The notes beneath the pieces are model-generated. The model searched no databases. It saw nothing but the letters and a program-made list of their open reading frames with translations, and was not told the origin of the DNA. A stretch of 64,000 nucleotides of DNA from the NCBI GenBank assembly GCA_902591315.1, contig CACJAI010000002.1:49560-113559 (forward strand), read 5' to 3'. This DNA is from an uncultured Alphaproteobacteria bacterium. GTDB lineage: Bacteria > Pseudomonadota > Alphaproteobacteria > HIMB59. This document shows, in pieces, positions 28,006 through 38,834 of this stretch; position 1 is the stretch's first letter, and each line of letters starts with the position of its first letter. The translations under genes and the position numbers were made by a program.

Positions 28006-29055
28006 ATGGACATTAAAAAAGTCCTAAACCAAGCCAAAAAAGATATAGAACTGTGTTCTAATCAAAGAGACTTACAAGACATCAAAGTAGCTTATTTAGG
28101 AAAAAAAGGAAAAATAACTGAGTTACTAAAAAGTTTAAAAGATCTTTCGTTAGAAGAAAAAAAAAATACGGGAGCAAAATTAAACTTGTTAAGAATTGAG
28201 GTTGATAATCTTTTAAGAAATAGATCTGATAAATTAAAAATCCAAGAAATTAATACAAAATTACAAAATGAAGCTATCGACATAAGCTTTCCTCCTCCAA
28301 ATTCAATAAATTCAAAAGTTCACCCAATATCAAAAACATTTGATGAGGTTATTAATATTTTTGGATCAATGGGCTATTCAGTTGCTGAAGGACCTGATAT
28401 TGAAACAGATTATTTTAATTTTTCTGCTCTCAATATACCTGAAAATCATCCTGCCCGAGAAATGCAGGATACTTTCTATATAAATGACAAGGATAAAAAT
28501 CACAAACCTTATGTTTTAAGAACACATACAAGTCCAGTTCAAATTAGAACTCTACTAGATCAGAAACCCCCAGTAAAAATAATTGCACCAGGAAGAACTT
28601 ACAGGTGTGACTCAGACTCAACACATTCCCCGATGTTCCATCAAGTTGAGGGATTATTGATAAATGAAAATGCGAATATGGGAGATTTGAAGGGAACTCT
28701 AATTGAATTTTGCAAACAATTTTTTAATGTGCAAAATTTAAAAGTTAGGTTTCGACCTAGTTACTTCCCTTTCACAGAGCCTTCAGCAGAAATGGACATC
28801 GCTTATGAGATAGTAAATAACAAAATTCAATTAGGCCAAGGTGAACGTTGGCTTGAAATTCTTGGTTGTGGGATGGTAAACCCTATAGTTTTGAAAAATT
28901 GCAATGTAGATACAAATATTTTTCAAGGTTTTGCATTTGGAGTAGGCTTAGATAGAATCACAATGTTAAAATATGGTCTAACTGACATAAGATCATTTTT
29001 TAGTGGAAATTTAAGTTGGATTGCTAATAACGGTTTTACGATAGGAGATTATTAG
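28006..29055 (+). CDS. pheS: Phenylalanyl-tRNA synthetase alpha subunit
   Basis: The 349-residue class II synthetase subunit has the N-terminal coiled coil, then HPARDMQDTFY-like motif 1 region (here HPAREMQDTFYI), LRTHTSPVQIRTL, motif 2 PGRTYRCDSDSTHSPMFHQVEG (shortened here to GRTYRCDSDSTHSPMFHQ) and motif 3 GFAFGVGLDRITMLKYG. It forms the alpha2beta2 enzyme with PheT. Its TAG stop overlaps the GTG start of pheT by one base. Confidence 0.97.
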   Translation: MDIKKVLNQAKKDIELCSNQRDLQDIKVAYLGKKGKITELLKSLKDLSLEEKKNTGAKLNLLRIEVDNLLRNRSDKLKIQEINTKLQNEAIDISFPPPNSINSKVHPISKTFDEVINIFGSMGYSVAEGPDIETDYFNFSALNIPENHPAREMQDTFYINDKDKNHKPYVLRTHTSPVQIRTLLDQKPPVKIIAPGRTYRCDSDSTHSPMFHQVEGLLINENANMGDLKGTLIEFCKQFFNVQNLKVRFRPSYFPFTEPSAEMDIAYEIVNNKIQLGQGERWLEILGCGMVNPIVLKNCNVDTNIFQGFAFGVGLDRITMLKYGLTDIRSFFSGNLSWIANNGFTIGDY

Positions 29056-31448
29056 TGAAGTTTAGTTATAGTTGGTTGTGCGAACATTTAGAGACAGATA
29101 AAACTGCAATTGAAATCGGTGATGCGCTGACAAATTTGGGACTTGAGCTGGAGAGTTTTACTGATTATTCCTCATATTCAAAATTCGTTGTAGCTACAAT
29201 TAAAGATTTTAAAAAACATCCTAATGCAGATAGATTAAATATTTGTAAAGTTGACGATGGAACCAATACATATCAAGTAATTTGTGGAGCAAATAATGTA
29301 AAGAAGGGATTAAAAGGAATATTTGCTAAAGATGGAATGTATATTCCAGGAACACAGATACATTTAAAAAAAGGTAAAATTCGAGGAGAAATATCTGAAG
29401 GTATGCTTTTATCAGAGAGAGAACTTAACTTGAGTGATAATCACGAGGGCATTATTGAGTTATCAGGTAATTTTGAAAATGGCACTTCAGCAATAGAAGC
29501 ATTGAAATTAAATGATCCTATCTTTGAAATTGGCATTACTCCAAATAGAGGAGACTGTCTTGGCATTAGAGGAGTTGCAAGAGATTTATCTGCTAAAGGC
29601 ATTGGAAAATTAAAGCCTTTAAAATTTGATAAAATTGAGCATTTAGATTTTGAAAGTCCAATCTCATGGAATATCAAAAATGATGATAATAGCTGTGAAT
29701 ATGTAGTAAGTAGGTATTTTAAAAATGTGAGCAATTCCAAATCACCAGATTGGTTACAAAAAAAACTCCTAAGCCTTGGCTTAAGACCTATCAATGCTTT
29801 GGTTGATATTACAAATTTTATCACTCTTGATTTAGGCAGACCTTTGCACGTTTTCGATGCAGATAAAGTTGAAAAACAACTTGATATGAGACTTGCGAAT
29901 TCAAATGAAAAAATTCTTGCTTTAGACAACAAAGAATACAGCTTAGATGGAAACACAACTGTTATAGCTGACAGTAAAAATACTCTAGCTATTGCAGGAA
30001 TTATTGGTGGCGATTTCAGTGGATGTACTGACGATACTAAAAATGTATTTCTTGAAGTAGCTCTTTTTAACCCAAATAGTGTAGCAAAAACAGGGAGATC
30101 TCTTGGTATAAATTCAGATGCCAGGTATCGCTTTGAAAGAGGCTTAGATAAAAATATGGTAATTGAAGGTTTGGAATACGCGTCATATTTAATAAACAAA
30201 ATTTGTGGGGGAACAGTTAGCAAAAATATAGAAGCTGGAAAACTACTAAAGCATGAACATAAAATAAATTATAATTTTGATTATTTTAATAAGGTAATCG
30301 GTTTCGAATTAGACTCACAAAAACAAAAAAAAATATTAAGTAACCTAAAATTTCAAATCATTGAGATTAATGATAAAGAATGCGATCTCTTAGTACCAAC
30401 ATGGAGGAATGATATAAAAAATAAAATCGATATTGTTGAAGAGATTATAAGAATTTATGGATATGAAAATATAAAAGTAAGTGTACCATCTACATCAACA
30501 GATGATGTATCAAAAATAAATAATTCATCGATTAATAAAAAATTTAAAGTAATAAAGAAACTAAAAAAAACCTTGTTAGCAAATGGCATCTCTGAAGTTG
30601 TTACTTTTTCTTTTCATTCAACTAAAGCTCACGATATCTTGAAAGGAGATGCAACTCTAAAAATTTCTAATGCAATAAGCGATGATCAATCTTTTATGAG
30701 AAATTCTATGATATTTAACCATTTAGAAAGTGCGGAATTAAATTTTAAAAAGGGTTTTAAAAAAATAAAATTATTTGAAATAGGACCTATTTATAACTCA
30801 TCTCAATCACAAGAAAATATATTATCAGTGCTTATTTCTTCTGAAGAAAATACAAATTCTATTTATAAATCAGAAAAATTTAATTTTTATTCTTTATCAA
30901 AATTATTATCAAATTTAATAAGCTCTTTAAATTTTGATATAAAACAATTTCATATTTCAAGATCAACCTCGAATATATACCATCCAGGTCAATCCGCTGA
31001 ACTTTATATGGGTAAAAAATTAATAGCCAGATATGGAAAAGTGCATCCATTAGTTATGGAGGAATTCTCTAAACTTAAAGACACTTATGCGATTGAAATA
31101 TTCTTTGAAAATCTTCCAATAGACTCAATTAGTAGAATTACCACTAACAACATATTAGACTCTCAATTTCAATTCAGTGAAAAAGACTTTTCATTCATAT
31201 TCGAAAAAGAGCAAAATTTATTTGAAGTCCAAAGATTTGTTAATGGTGTAGATAAAAACTTAATTAAGAGTGTAGAATTTTTCGATTTGTATGAATCAAA
31301 AGACTTAGGGGATAATAGTAAAAGTGTAACTTTTAGGGTCACTATTCAATCAAAAGATAAAACCCTTGAAGATAAGGATTTAGATCAACTCCACAAAAAT
31401 ATTTTAGAAAAAGTATCTAATAAATTTAAAGCAAAAATTAGAAGTTAA
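29055..31448 (+). CDS. pheT: Phenylalanyl-tRNA synthetase beta subunit
   Basis: The 797-residue subunit shows the N-terminal tRNA-binding OB domain ([22 protein letters not shown]), the B3/B4 editing domain ([29 protein letters not shown]), the B5 domain with [18 protein letters not shown], and the C-terminal anticodon-binding fold with [17 protein letters not shown]. It starts with GTG 29055 and its stop overlaps the ATG of lepA, so all three genes are coupled. Confidence 0.97.
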   Translation: MKFSYSWLCEHLETDKTAIEIGDALTNLGLELESFTDYSSYSKFVVATIKDFKKHPNADRLNICKVDDGTNTYQVICGANNVKKGLKGIFAKDGMYIPGTQIHLKKGKIRGEISEGMLLSERELNLSDNHEGIIELSGNFENGTSAIEALKLNDPIFEIGITPNRGDCLGIRGVARDLSAKGIGKLKPLKFDKIEHLDFESPISWNIKNDDNSCEYVVSRYFKNVSNSKSPDWLQKKLLSLGLRPINALVDITNFITLDLGRPLHVFDADKVEKQLDMRLANSNEKILALDNKEYSLDGNTTVIADSKNTLAIAGIIGGDFSGCTDDTKNVFLEVALFNPNSVAKTGRSLGINSDARYRFERGLDKNMVIEGLEYASYLINKICGGTVSKNIEAGKLLKHEHKINYNFDYFNKVIGFELDSQKQKKILSNLKFQIIEINDKECDLLVPTWRNDIKNKIDIVEEIIRIYGYENIKVSVPSTSTDDVSKINNSSINKKFKVIKKLKKTLLANGISEVVTFSFHSTKAHDILKGDATLKISNAISDDQSFMRNSMIFNHLESAELNFKKGFKKIKLFEIGPIYNSSQSQENILSVLISSEENTNSIYKSEKFNFYSLSKLLSNLISSLNFDIKQFHISRSTSNIYHPGQSAELYMGKKLIARYGKVHPLVMEEFSKLKDTYAIEIFFENLPIDSISRITTNNILDSQFQFSEKDFSFIFEKEQNLFEVQRFVNGVDKNLIKSVEFFDLYESKDLGDNSKSVTFRVTIQSKDKTLEDKDLDQLHKNILEKVSNKFKAKIRS

Positions 31449-33247
31449 TGGAAATTTCTAAAATTAGAAATTTTTCAATAATAGCTCACATTGATCATGG
31501 CAAATCAACACTTGCTGATAGGATAATTGAAATTTGTGGAGGAATGGATGATCGAACAAAAAAAGATCAAGTTTTAGACTCAATGGAAATCGAAAGAGAA
31601 AGAGGGATCACAATAAAAGCACAAACAGTAAGATTAAACTATAAAAATAAAAAAGGTGAACAATATCAGCTCAATATACTTGATACACCTGGACATGTTG
31701 ATTTTTCATATGAAGTTTCAAGATCTCTATCTGCATGTGAGGGTTCCGTATTAGTTGTTGATAGCACACAGGGAGTTGAGGCACAAACACTTGCTAATGC
31801 ATATCAAGCAATTGATGTAAATCATGAAATACTCCCAGTTCTTAATAAGGCAGATCTACCTGCTTCTGAACCGGATAGAGTAAAAGAGGATATTGAGCAG
31901 ACAATAGGAATAGATACCTCGGAAGCACATCTTGTTTCTGCAAAAACTGGACTTGGTGTTAAAGATTTATTAGATCAAATTGTTGAAAAACTTCCCTCTC
32001 CAAGCACAAATGAAAAAAATCTAAAAGCCCTTTTAGTTGATAGTTGGTATGACAATTATTTAGGGGTAACAGTTTTGGTAAGAGTTCTAGATGGTGTAAT
32101 GAAAAAGGGAATGAAAGTTAAGTTCTTATCCAATAATCAACAATACAACATAGATAGAATTGGATATTTCACACCTGAAATTAATTATTGCGACGAACTA
32201 GGCCCCGGAGAAATAGGTTTTATTAATGCAAGTATAAAGTCAGTTGCTGATTGCAAAGTTGGTGACACAATTGCAGAATTAAATGATCAAAAAATTAAAG
32301 CACTTCCTGGTTTCAAGCCATCATTGCCAGTAGTATTTTGTGGAATATACCCAGTTGATACATCAGACTATGAAAGGCTCAAAGAAAGTTTCGAAAAACT
32401 TGCCCTGAATGATTCTAGTTTTACATATGAAAATGAAACTAGTGCAGCTTTAGGTTATGGATTTAGATGTGGTTTTTTAGGACTACTTCATTTAGAAGTT
32501 ACAACAGAAAGGCTCAGAAGAGAATTTGATCTAGATTTAATCACAACTGCACCCGGAGTTGTCTACAAAGTTATAGATAGGAATAAAAATGAGAGTGTAA
32601 TAAGAAATCCATCTGAGTTACCTGATCCAGCAGAAATAGATAAAATTTTAGAACCATGGGTTAAATCTACAATTATAGTACCACAGGATTATTTAGGCGG
32701 AGTTATAACACTTTGCATTGAAAAAAGAGGCAAACAAAAAAACCTCAATATACAAAACAACAGGGCTATTTTAGAAATGGAATTACCTTTAAATGAAATT
32801 GTTATAGACTTTTATGATAAATTGAAATCTTACTCAAAAGGTTATGCTAGTTTTGATTATCAAGTTCATGACTATTTTGAGGGAGATTTAGTAAAACTAA
32901 ATATTCTTGTAAATTCAGAAACTGTTGATGCTTTCTCAAATATTGTCCATAAAACTAGAGCTGAAACAATTGGTAGAAGGATATGTAATAAGCTCAAAGA
33001 TCTAATTCCAAGACAAAACTTTCAAATTCCAGTTCAAGCAGCAATTTATGGAAAAATTATTGCCAGAGAAACCATTAAAGCTTTTAGAAAAGATGTTACC
33101 GCAAAACTATATGGAGGAGATGTAAGTAGAAAGAAAAAACTACTTGAAAAACAAAAAAAAGGTAAGAAAAGAATGAAACAGTTTGGTAACGTTGAGATAC
33201 CCCAGACTGCTTTTTTTGAGGCTTTGAAAATAGGAGACAACGAATAA
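31448..33247 (+). CDS. lepA: Elongation factor 4 (LepA)
   Basis: The 599-residue translational GTPase has G1 [11 protein letters not shown]2 [13 protein letters not shown]3 [13 protein letters not shown]4 [10 protein letters not shown] and G5 SAKTGLG. LepA-specific features include [15 protein letters not shown] and the C-terminal domain with [21 protein letters not shown] (key part [13 protein letters not shown]) and a lysine-rich tail. LepA acts on stalled or assembling ribosomes. Its position after pheT is unusual compared with the frequent lepA-lepB pairing. Confidence 0.97.
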   Translation: MEISKIRNFSIIAHIDHGKSTLADRIIEICGGMDDRTKKDQVLDSMEIERERGITIKAQTVRLNYKNKKGEQYQLNILDTPGHVDFSYEVSRSLSACEGSVLVVDSTQGVEAQTLANAYQAIDVNHEILPVLNKADLPASEPDRVKEDIEQTIGIDTSEAHLVSAKTGLGVKDLLDQIVEKLPSPSTNEKNLKALLVDSWYDNYLGVTVLVRVLDGVMKKGMKVKFLSNNQQYNIDRIGYFTPEINYCDELGPGEIGFINASIKSVADCKVGDTIAELNDQKIKALPGFKPSLPVVFCGIYPVDTSDYERLKESFEKLALNDSSFTYENETSAALGYGFRCGFLGLLHLEVTTERLRREFDLDLITTAPGVVYKVIDRNKNESVIRNPSELPDPAEIDKILEPWVKSTIIVPQDYLGGVITLCIEKRGKQKNLNIQNNRAILEMELPLNEIVIDFYDKLKSYSKGYASFDYQVHDYFEGDLVKLNILVNSETVDAFSNIVHKTRAETIGRRICNKLKDLIPRQNFQIPVQAAIYGKIIARETIKAFRKDVTAKLYGGDVSRKKKLLEKQKKGKKRMKQFGNVEIPQTAFFEALKIGDNE

Positions 33248-33314
33248 TTTCGATGCAATATAATAAAATATTGTAATTTAAATTAATCAATATTTAATTA
33301 ATTTCTACTAACTT

Positions 33315-34061
33315 TTAATTATTAAATTTTAGTATTATTTCTTTTCTGTTTTTCTTGTTAGGTTTATCTAATTTATCAGGTAAGCTTATGTAATTTCCTA
33401 GTCTTTTTGGAGACCTAGAAAATGATATTTCTATAGTCTCTGGCACTCCTTTTTCATCACAATCATCATTATTGTTTGCGTGTATATGAGATAACTCTAA
33501 ATCAATTTTTTTTATAAAATCTGAAATTCTATCTAAATTTTGACCACATTTGTGAAACTCTATAATAATACCAACAAATTTTTTTTGATGATGAATTATT
33601 TCATTAATAATTTCATATTCACTCCCCTCTATATCAATTTTTAAAAATATATTTTCTTTCTTTGTAAAATTTAGTGCTTCTTCAAATGAAATAGAATTAC
33701 TAAGAGTATTACTAATAAATTTAGGTACAAAATTTTTATTATTAAAAAATTGATAAAATCTTTTTTTTGTTAAATAATTTCTAAAATATTTTGCAAAAGA
33801 TAATCTCTTAAACTTTTTTAAAGCTTCTAATTTCTGATTTTCCCAAAAGGTCTCATTTATTGATCCATCAAATGCAATTAAATCAATTTTATTTTTATTT
33901 AAAAAATCTTTCTCAAAATCCCAATTAGTTGAAATTCCAAAACTAATTAAACATTCTGATTTGTAAAGAGAGTTACTTTCAACTAAATAACCCCCATCAT
34001 AACGACTACCAATTCTTAGTAATTTATAACTATATTGAGGTTTAAAAATACTAGGAAGCAT
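33315..34061 (-). CDS. FkbM-family methyltransferase
   Basis: The 248-residue protein carries the Methyltransf_21 (FkbM) signature IFLKIDIEGSEYEIINEI near residue 137. Unlike typical members, it has an N-terminal part (YDGGYLVES, SFGISTNWDFEKDF, IAFDGS) that fits the SAM-binding strand order. Such enzymes O-methylate sugars or glycans, and the neighbouring glycosyltransferases suggest a surface-glycan target. The acceptor is unknown. It is convergent with lepA. Confidence 0.72.
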   Translation of the reverse strand: MLPSIFKPQYSYKLLRIGSRYDGGYLVESNSLYKSECLISFGISTNWDFEKDFLNKNKIDLIAFDGSINETFWENQKLEALKKFKRLSFAKYFRNYLTKKRFYQFFNNKNFVPKFISNTLSNSISFEEALNFTKKENIFLKIDIEGSEYEIINEIIHHQKKFVGIIIEFHKCGQNLDRISDFIKKIDLELSHIHANNNDDCDEKGVPETIEISFSRSPKRLGNYISLPDKLDKPNKKNRKEIILKFNN

Positions 34062-34117
34062 AAAACGTATTATTATTATTTAAGATATATCAATTTTAGC
34101 CTATAAGATATATCTAT

Positions 34118-34207
34118 GGAGAGATGGCCGAGTGGTTTAAGGCGCACGCCTGGAACGCGTGTATAGGGGCAACTCTATCGTGGGTTCGAATCCCACTCTC
34201 TCCGCCA
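34118..34207 (+). tRNA. tRNA-Ser (anticodon GGA), CCA encoded
   Basis: The acceptor stem GGAGAGA (34118-34124) pairs with TCTCTCC (34197-34203), followed by discriminator G and an encoded CCA. The anticodon stem is CACGC/GCGTG around the loop CTGGAAC, giving anticodon GGA. A long variable arm (TATAGGGGCAACTCTATC region) is typical of class II serine tRNAs, and the T arm GTGGGTTCGAATCCCAC is intact. Confidence 0.97.
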
Positions 34208-34212
34208 AAAAA

Positions 34213-35031
34213 ATGACAGAAACAATTGGGTATAATCTTAGAAAATTTGTAAGAAAATTCACAGAGTTTCCATTGGTTGAAATCAAAGACAGACAAACTC
34301 AATTCAAATCAAATAATAAAATCCCACCAAATGTCTACCAAACATGGGAGTCTAGATTACTTGGAAAAACTCATGCTAAATCCATTCAAGAATTTAGAGA
34401 AAATAATCCAACATTATCTTTCTATTTATTTGAAAAAGAAAAAAGAGACGATTACATGGCGTCAAATTGGGGTAGGGAGGATATTTCAAATATTTACTTT
34501 AAGAGTATTTTTGGTCCAATGAAAGCTGATATTTTTCGTTATTGTATTTTATATGAACTAGGTGGTTATTATTTTGACATTGCTAAAGGTTGCAAATGTC
34601 CACTAAATCAACTGCATGATAGTAATCACATAGGCGTTCTAACATATGAAGACACAATTTGTTATTATCCACCAAATGACCCCAAACTTTTTTCATTAAT
34701 TAGACCTTTTAATAATATTCTACAATGGGGACTTGCATTTTCAGAAAAAAATTTATTTTTAGAGAATTTAATTAATAATATTTGTTCAGACTATAAATTA
34801 TACAAAGATAAAGTTTTTAATAGTCCAAAGACAGCTATTTTAAACTTTACCGGGCCTGGTATGTACACAAAAGTGATGAGAAACTTTATTTTAAAAAATG
34901 ATATATCTAATATGTCTGAACTAGATATAAAATTTAATAATAATGGAATATTTAAACTAAAGGGCTCCTCAGTCAGACATTACATAGTACCTAGTTATAC
35001 CTATCAGAAAAACTCAAAAATAGTCAGTTAG
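34213..35031 (+). CDS. GT32-like (OCH1-type) glycosyltransferase
   Basis: The 272-residue protein starts at ATG 34213, six bases after the tRNA. An upstream in-frame start lies inside the tRNA-Ser gene and is rejected. [12 protein letters not shown] near the N-terminus, then [24 protein letters not shown] (key part [20 protein letters not shown]) match sugar-binding GT32 enzymes, whose usual motif is DLLRY..LY..GG.Y.D.D. The second Asp of the DxD is Ala here. NFTGPGMYT near residue 215 is also typical. A role in surface glycan synthesis is inferred. Confidence 0.72.
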   Translation: MTETIGYNLRKFVRKFTEFPLVEIKDRQTQFKSNNKIPPNVYQTWESRLLGKTHAKSIQEFRENNPTLSFYLFEKEKRDDYMASNWGREDISNIYFKSIFGPMKADIFRYCILYELGGYYFDIAKGCKCPLNQLHDSNHIGVLTYEDTICYYPPNDPKLFSLIRPFNNILQWGLAFSEKNLFLENLINNICSDYKLYKDKVFNSPKTAILNFTGPGMYTKVMRNFILKNDISNMSELDIKFNNNGIFKLKGSSVRHYIVPSYTYQKNSKIVS

Positions 35032-36001
35032 TTTTAAGTGACTCAAGAAAATCAATTAAAATTTTTTCATAAGTATTTATTGGAAAATTTTTTATTTCCT
35101 TATAACCATAGTCTTGTATCTGAATAGTTTTGGAAAAACCAGGTCTTGAAAATTTATTTTCATTTGTAACTCCAAATATTTTAAAAGTTTTGACACCCAC
35201 AAATTCAAACATCCAAGCAGTTCCACTATCATTACAAAGTAAACAACTCATTTGTTTTGCTAAATTCATCGTGAAAGTAATGTCATTAGAGATCAATTCA
35301 CCATCTTTCCATTCTGGGCACTTGAAACCATTATCAAGACAGGTATTTAAAAGATTTTTTTCGTCAGGACCTAAAAAAAAGAATACTTCGTAACCATTAT
35401 CTCTCAATTTGTTTGCAATGTTTAAATATTTTTCAAAATTCCATTGTCTAATTTTATCACCAGCACCTGGAGAAATTGCAATATTTTTTTCAATATTTTC
35501 ATATTTGAGAGAATTTTTAGTACCTTTTGGGAGTTTTATATCGGGAATATCTTTAATTATTTTATTCTGGATAGTAGACAATATATTAAAATAAAATTGT
35601 TCAATATAAACATCTTTAAACTTTAAATTATATTTATTCTTTATATTAGAAAATAAAAAATTTGCACATGAGCTAAAGAAATAATTATGTGGAATCCTTT
35701 TTAGACTTAAAGTCCTTAAAACAACCTTTTGTAAATCAATGACTAGATCGAAGTAAAAGTCTTTAAGTTTATTATTTTTTTTAAATATATTTGAAATAGA
35801 TGAGTTTATGCCATTATTTTCAATAATTTCAAATATAATATCTTTAACTAATGGATATAATTTGTTCTTAAATGTTGTTGTATGAGTAGTTGTATAATAA
35901 ATTTTTGAATTTGGATAAATATTTTTTAAAGTTTGTAAGAAAGTTACCTTTTGTAAACCATCTCCAATTTTATCATTAAAACTATATATAAGAATATTCA
36001 T
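35024..36001 (-). CDS. GT9-family glycosyltransferase
   Basis: The 325-residue protein starts MNILIYSFNDKIGDGLQKVTFL, a GT9-type N-terminus, with FDLVIDLQ, ISPGAGDKIRQWNFEKY and LLCNDSGTAWMFEFVG (the donor motif D-S-G-x-x, lacking the usual His). Function in LPS or another glycan is likely. It overlaps the rmuC stop (ATGA) and ends eight bases inside the convergent GT32-like gene. Confidence 0.78.
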   Translation of the reverse strand: MNILIYSFNDKIGDGLQKVTFLQTLKNIYPNSKIYYTTTHTTTFKNKLYPLVKDIIFEIIENNGINSSISNIFKKNNKLKDFYFDLVIDLQKVVLRTLSLKRIPHNYFFSSCANFLFSNIKNKYNLKFKDVYIEQFYFNILSTIQNKIIKDIPDIKLPKGTKNSLKYENIEKNIAISPGAGDKIRQWNFEKYLNIANKLRDNGYEVFFFLGPDEKNLLNTCLDNGFKCPEWKDGELISNDITFTMNLAKQMSCLLCNDSGTAWMFEFVGVKTFKIFGVTNENKFSRPGFSKTIQIQDYGYKEIKNFPINTYEKILIDFLESLKTN

Positions 36002-36960
36002 TCATTAATATTTAACTCAACTTTTGTTTTGGCTCCTAATTCTTTAATTTTATTTGCTCTGCTTAATAAACTTCCTTTACCATCAATAATATATTTTTTA
36101 GATTGATTTATATTTTCAGTTGACTTAATTAAGCTTACTTCAGTTTTTTCAAGTAGATTTAATGTCTTAGCAATCTGATCAAACATACTTCCTGCAATTT
36201 CTGCAATCTCTTTAGAATTCTTGTTTTGTTTTTCAAGTCTCCATATACTTTCAACGAGTTTCATACACATAATAAGAGTAGAAGGTCCGACAACTATTAC
36301 TTGTTTTTGCTGCGCATAATTTGAAATACTTTGATCGTACCTTTGGGCAGTAATCAATGCATAATCATGAGGCATAAATATAAACACATAATCTGGTGAA
36401 TTAACTTTTATAAGGTTTGAATAATCTTTCTTGTGTATAGCATTTATATGACTTTTCATTGAATTAATAAAATTTTTTATAGACACTTCTTTTGCCTTTT
36501 CATTGTCAGTATTTTGGTAATCATACCAATCTTTCATTGGTAATTTTGAGTCGATTATAATATTTCTTTTCTCAGGTAGAAAAATCACTACATCTGGTCT
36601 AAATATTTGTCCACTCTCGTTTTTATCAGTAAATTGTGTCTTGTAATCTCTATCTTTGGTCATTCCACAATCTTGTAAAATATTCTCTAAAATAGTTTCA
36701 CCCATGTCCCCCATATCAGAGATATTTGCTGTCATAGCATTAGTCATTTTTTTAGTTAAAACTCCAATCTCATCTATTTTGGAATTTACGTATCCAGTTT
36801 GTTCAAGCGTTTTGTTAAATAAGTTTGAAAGATTTTCATTAATTTTCTTTAAATCCAGCTCAGTATCATTGTTACTTTTAGAATTAAACTTTACTAATAC
36901 AAAAATTAAAAGAATGATAACAACAATTAAAAAGAGAATTATTAAAATATCCAAGTTCAT
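35998..36960 (-). CDS. rmuC: RmuC-family DNA recombination protein
   Basis: The 320-residue protein has an N-terminal membrane helix (residues 4-26), a short coiled coil, then the RmuC nuclease-like core: GDMGETILENILQDCGM, FRPDVVIFLPEKRNIIIDSKLP (key parts RPDVVIFLP and IIIDSKLPM) and FMPHDYALITAQ and VVGPSTLIMCM. RmuC limits inversions at short inverted repeats in E. coli. It is shorter than the E. coli protein because the coiled-coil region is reduced. Confidence 0.88.
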   Translation of the reverse strand: MNLDILIILFLIVVIILLIFVLVKFNSKSNNDTELDLKKINENLSNLFNKTLEQTGYVNSKIDEIGVLTKKMTNAMTANISDMGDMGETILENILQDCGMTKDRDYKTQFTDKNESGQIFRPDVVIFLPEKRNIIIDSKLPMKDWYDYQNTDNEKAKEVSIKNFINSMKSHINAIHKKDYSNLIKVNSPDYVFIFMPHDYALITAQRYDQSISNYAQQKQVIVVGPSTLIMCMKLVESIWRLEKQNKNSKEIAEIAGSMFDQIAKTLNLLEKTEVSLIKSTENINQSKKYIIDGKGSLLSRANKIKELGAKTKVELNINE

Positions 36961-36977
36961 GTAAGTCTAAGTTCTAT

Positions 36978-37352
36978 TTAAGAGTAAATTTTATGAATTT
37001 TATCAATATTACTCTTTAATTTATTCTTTAATATTTCTAAAGACTCATAATCGAATAAATTTTGTTCTATAAATTTATTATAACTTTGTTTTATTTCTAG
37101 TGAGATTTGCTCAATTTTTAAAAAATCTTCAGGTATATGATTTTTTAATTTTTTTACTTCTTTATTGAAATCATTAAGAGCATTTTTGAAATGTTTATCG
37201 GAAAAAGTTTCAAGTTTATTCTTAATATTTGAGATATTTAAATTAGTGTCAATTTTAGACTCCAAGTCATAAACAGTTAAACTAAAATAGTCAAATATTT
37301 GATCATATAAATCGTAAAGTTTTTGGGAATTTATAACTTTTGGTATATTCAT
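36978..37352 (-). CDS. Small protein of unknown function, helical
   Basis: The 124-residue protein is not recognised. It is rich in Lys, Asn, Ile and Leu, has no signal peptide or membrane segment, and looks largely helical, with heptad-like stretches (FSDKHFKNALNDFNKEVKKL; YESLEILKNKLKSNIDKI) that could form coiled coils. It begins a co-directional group with rmuC (17 bases apart) and the GT9 gene. Its ORF quality (no rare codons, ATG start) suggests it is real. Confidence 0.55.
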   Translation of the reverse strand: MNIPKVINSQKLYDLYDQIFDYFSLTVYDLESKIDTNLNISNIKNKLETFSDKHFKNALNDFNKEVKKLKNHIPEDFLKIEQISLEIKQSYNKFIEQNLFDYESLEILKNKLKSNIDKIHKIYS

Positions 37353-37403
37353 GTAGAAAGATTACATTAGATACTTTTGATATGTCAAAGAAATTTTAAA
37401 ATC

Positions 37404-37439
37404 AAAAAAGCCTAAATACTTATTTATCTAGGCTTTTTA
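37404..37439 (-). terminator. Intrinsic terminator after the demethylase operon
   Basis: AAAAAGCCTA (37405-37414) pairs with TAGGCTTTTT (37429-37438) around a 14-base loop. On the minus strand the stem is followed by a T-rich run, and its 5' side is A-rich, as in a rho-independent terminator. It lies just past the stop of the DmdA/GcvT-like gene and closes the long minus-strand run from 50234. It is also symmetrical enough to work in the other direction. Confidence 0.85.
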
Positions 37440-37449
37440 AAAAAAAAAA

Positions 37450-38754
37450 TTAATATGCCGTATCTCTTCCATCATCTTTTGCAATTTCTCGTGCATTTGG
37501 ATTCACTGATGGCCTAAAAGGTATTTCAACTATTTCACCATCTACTGGTGATCCTGGTGTTTCACAATACTCATCAGGTAAATGAAATTTAAACTTATTA
37601 CCTAGACCTTTTTTTTCATAAGGAACATATCCCATAGCAATATTGGTTTCCAATTCTGGAGAATACCAAGGTGATGTCAGATACCCTATTGGTGTAGATC
37701 CATCTTCAGATATAAGCCAAAAATCCGGAGCATATTCATCAATGGGTTTACCACCTAATCTAAATCCAACTAATTGGTTGCTATATGGTTTCTCACCTGC
37801 CTCAATTTTTGCTCTCATAGCCTCTAATGCTTGTTTACCTATGTAATCTGCCTGTTTCTTTCTTGGAACCTGATAGCCGAGGTTACATTGAAACGGATAA
37901 GTTTCAGCATCAAGATCTTGACCCCAAGATAAAATTCCTGCAGCTATTCTTCTGTGATGTGCAGGTGCGATTACTTTTAGATTGTGTTTTTTTCCTGCCT
38001 CTAAAACAGCATTCCACATATCATCCGCATACAAAGTTGCATCTCTCAGGTAGATTTCATATCCCTTTTCCCCAGTAAAACCTGTTTGGGAAATAATACA
38101 ATCTCTCCCTCCAACTTTTGCTGCCATTAAGCCATAGTAAGGAATGTCTCTAACAGCATCTCCAACTAAATCTGCCATAAGATCAATCGACTTTGGTCCT
38201 TGAATTTGAACAGGAGATACATCTATTTCATCAATTTCTACATTAAACTTTTTATCGTGATTTACACCTTGAAGAAAAAACATAATATCAGAGTCAGATA
38301 GTGAAAACCAAAACTCATCTTCTGCGACTCTTAGTAATATAGGATCATTTAACACTCCTCCTTTGTCATTACAAAGAATTACATATTTTCCTTTCATTAC
38401 ATCAATTCTCGTTGCATCTCTTGTGATAACAAAATTTGTAAATTTTAATGCATCAGGTCCTTTTACACGAATTTGTCTTTCGACTGCTACATTCCACATG
38501 GTTACGTGATTTACTAATGCATCATATTCGACCATTGCACCACCATCTTCAGGTTTTACATAACCTCTAGGATGATACATTCTATTGTACACAGTGCATC
38601 TCCAACATCCTGCTTCCACTGATAAATGCCAATAAGGATTTTTTCTAACTCTGGTAGAAATCAGCATTTGTTGAGGTGTTGGTCCTGATTGCCTTAAATT
38701 GAATGGGACTTTTCTGTCAGATTGGTCCACTGAACTTGGTTGCTTTAGCTTCAT
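37450..38754 (-). CDS. DmdA/GcvT-family folate-dependent demethylase
   Basis: The 434-residue protein belongs to the T-protein fold. The stretches CTVYNRMYHPRGY, HVTMWNVAVERQIRVKGPDA and PVQIQGPKSIDLM resemble DMSP demethylase (DmdA), which moves a methyl group from a sulfonium to tetrahydrofolate. The SQTGFTGEKGYEIYL segment is GcvT-like and not the SGWSKQGG type that I recall in DmdA. It is longer than DmdA (about 370) with extra N- and C-terminal residues. Its substrate could be DMSP, a betaine or another methylated amine; gene context with soxBDAG and a MetF-like gene favours methyl transfer to folate. A strong AGGAGG site precedes the ATG. Confidence 0.75.
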   Translation of the reverse strand: MKLKQPSSVDQSDRKVPFNLRQSGPTPQQMLISTRVRKNPYWHLSVEAGCWRCTVYNRMYHPRGYVKPEDGGAMVEYDALVNHVTMWNVAVERQIRVKGPDALKFTNFVITRDATRIDVMKGKYVILCNDKGGVLNDPILLRVAEDEFWFSLSDSDIMFFLQGVNHDKKFNVEIDEIDVSPVQIQGPKSIDLMADLVGDAVRDIPYYGLMAAKVGGRDCIISQTGFTGEKGYEIYLRDATLYADDMWNAVLEAGKKHNLKVIAPAHHRRIAAGILSWGQDLDAETYPFQCNLGYQVPRKKQADYIGKQALEAMRAKIEAGEKPYSNQLVGFRLGGKPIDEYAPDFWLISEDGSTPIGYLTSPWYSPELETNIAMGYVPYEKKGLGNKFKFHLPDEYCETPGSPVDGEIVEIPFRPSVNPNAREIAKDDGRDTAY

Positions 38755-38834
38755 ATATCCTCCTATAAAAAATGCAGTAGCAATTTTTGAAAATTAATTT
38801 CTTTTTAAGGTCTATGCAATCGAAAAATTTGAAC

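Noticed and set aside
29441..30223. Long open frame on the minus strand inside pheT (260 codons)
   Set aside because: It lies wholly within pheT, whose motifs are clear, and its translation has no recognisable domain. Long antisense frames arise by chance from codon bias.
33252..33275. AT-only stem CAATAT/ATATTG after lepA as a terminator
   Set aside because: The stem is short and weak, and no T-run follows it on either strand that would support termination.
34118..34207. Integration site of a mobile element at tRNA-Ser
   Set aside because: I saw no integrase gene and no second copy of the tRNA 3' end in the window, so an inserted element cannot be supported.
34159..34212. Upstream start of the GT32-like gene
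   Set aside because: This in-frame start lies inside the tRNA-Ser gene. The ATG at 34213, after the tRNA, is the sensible start.
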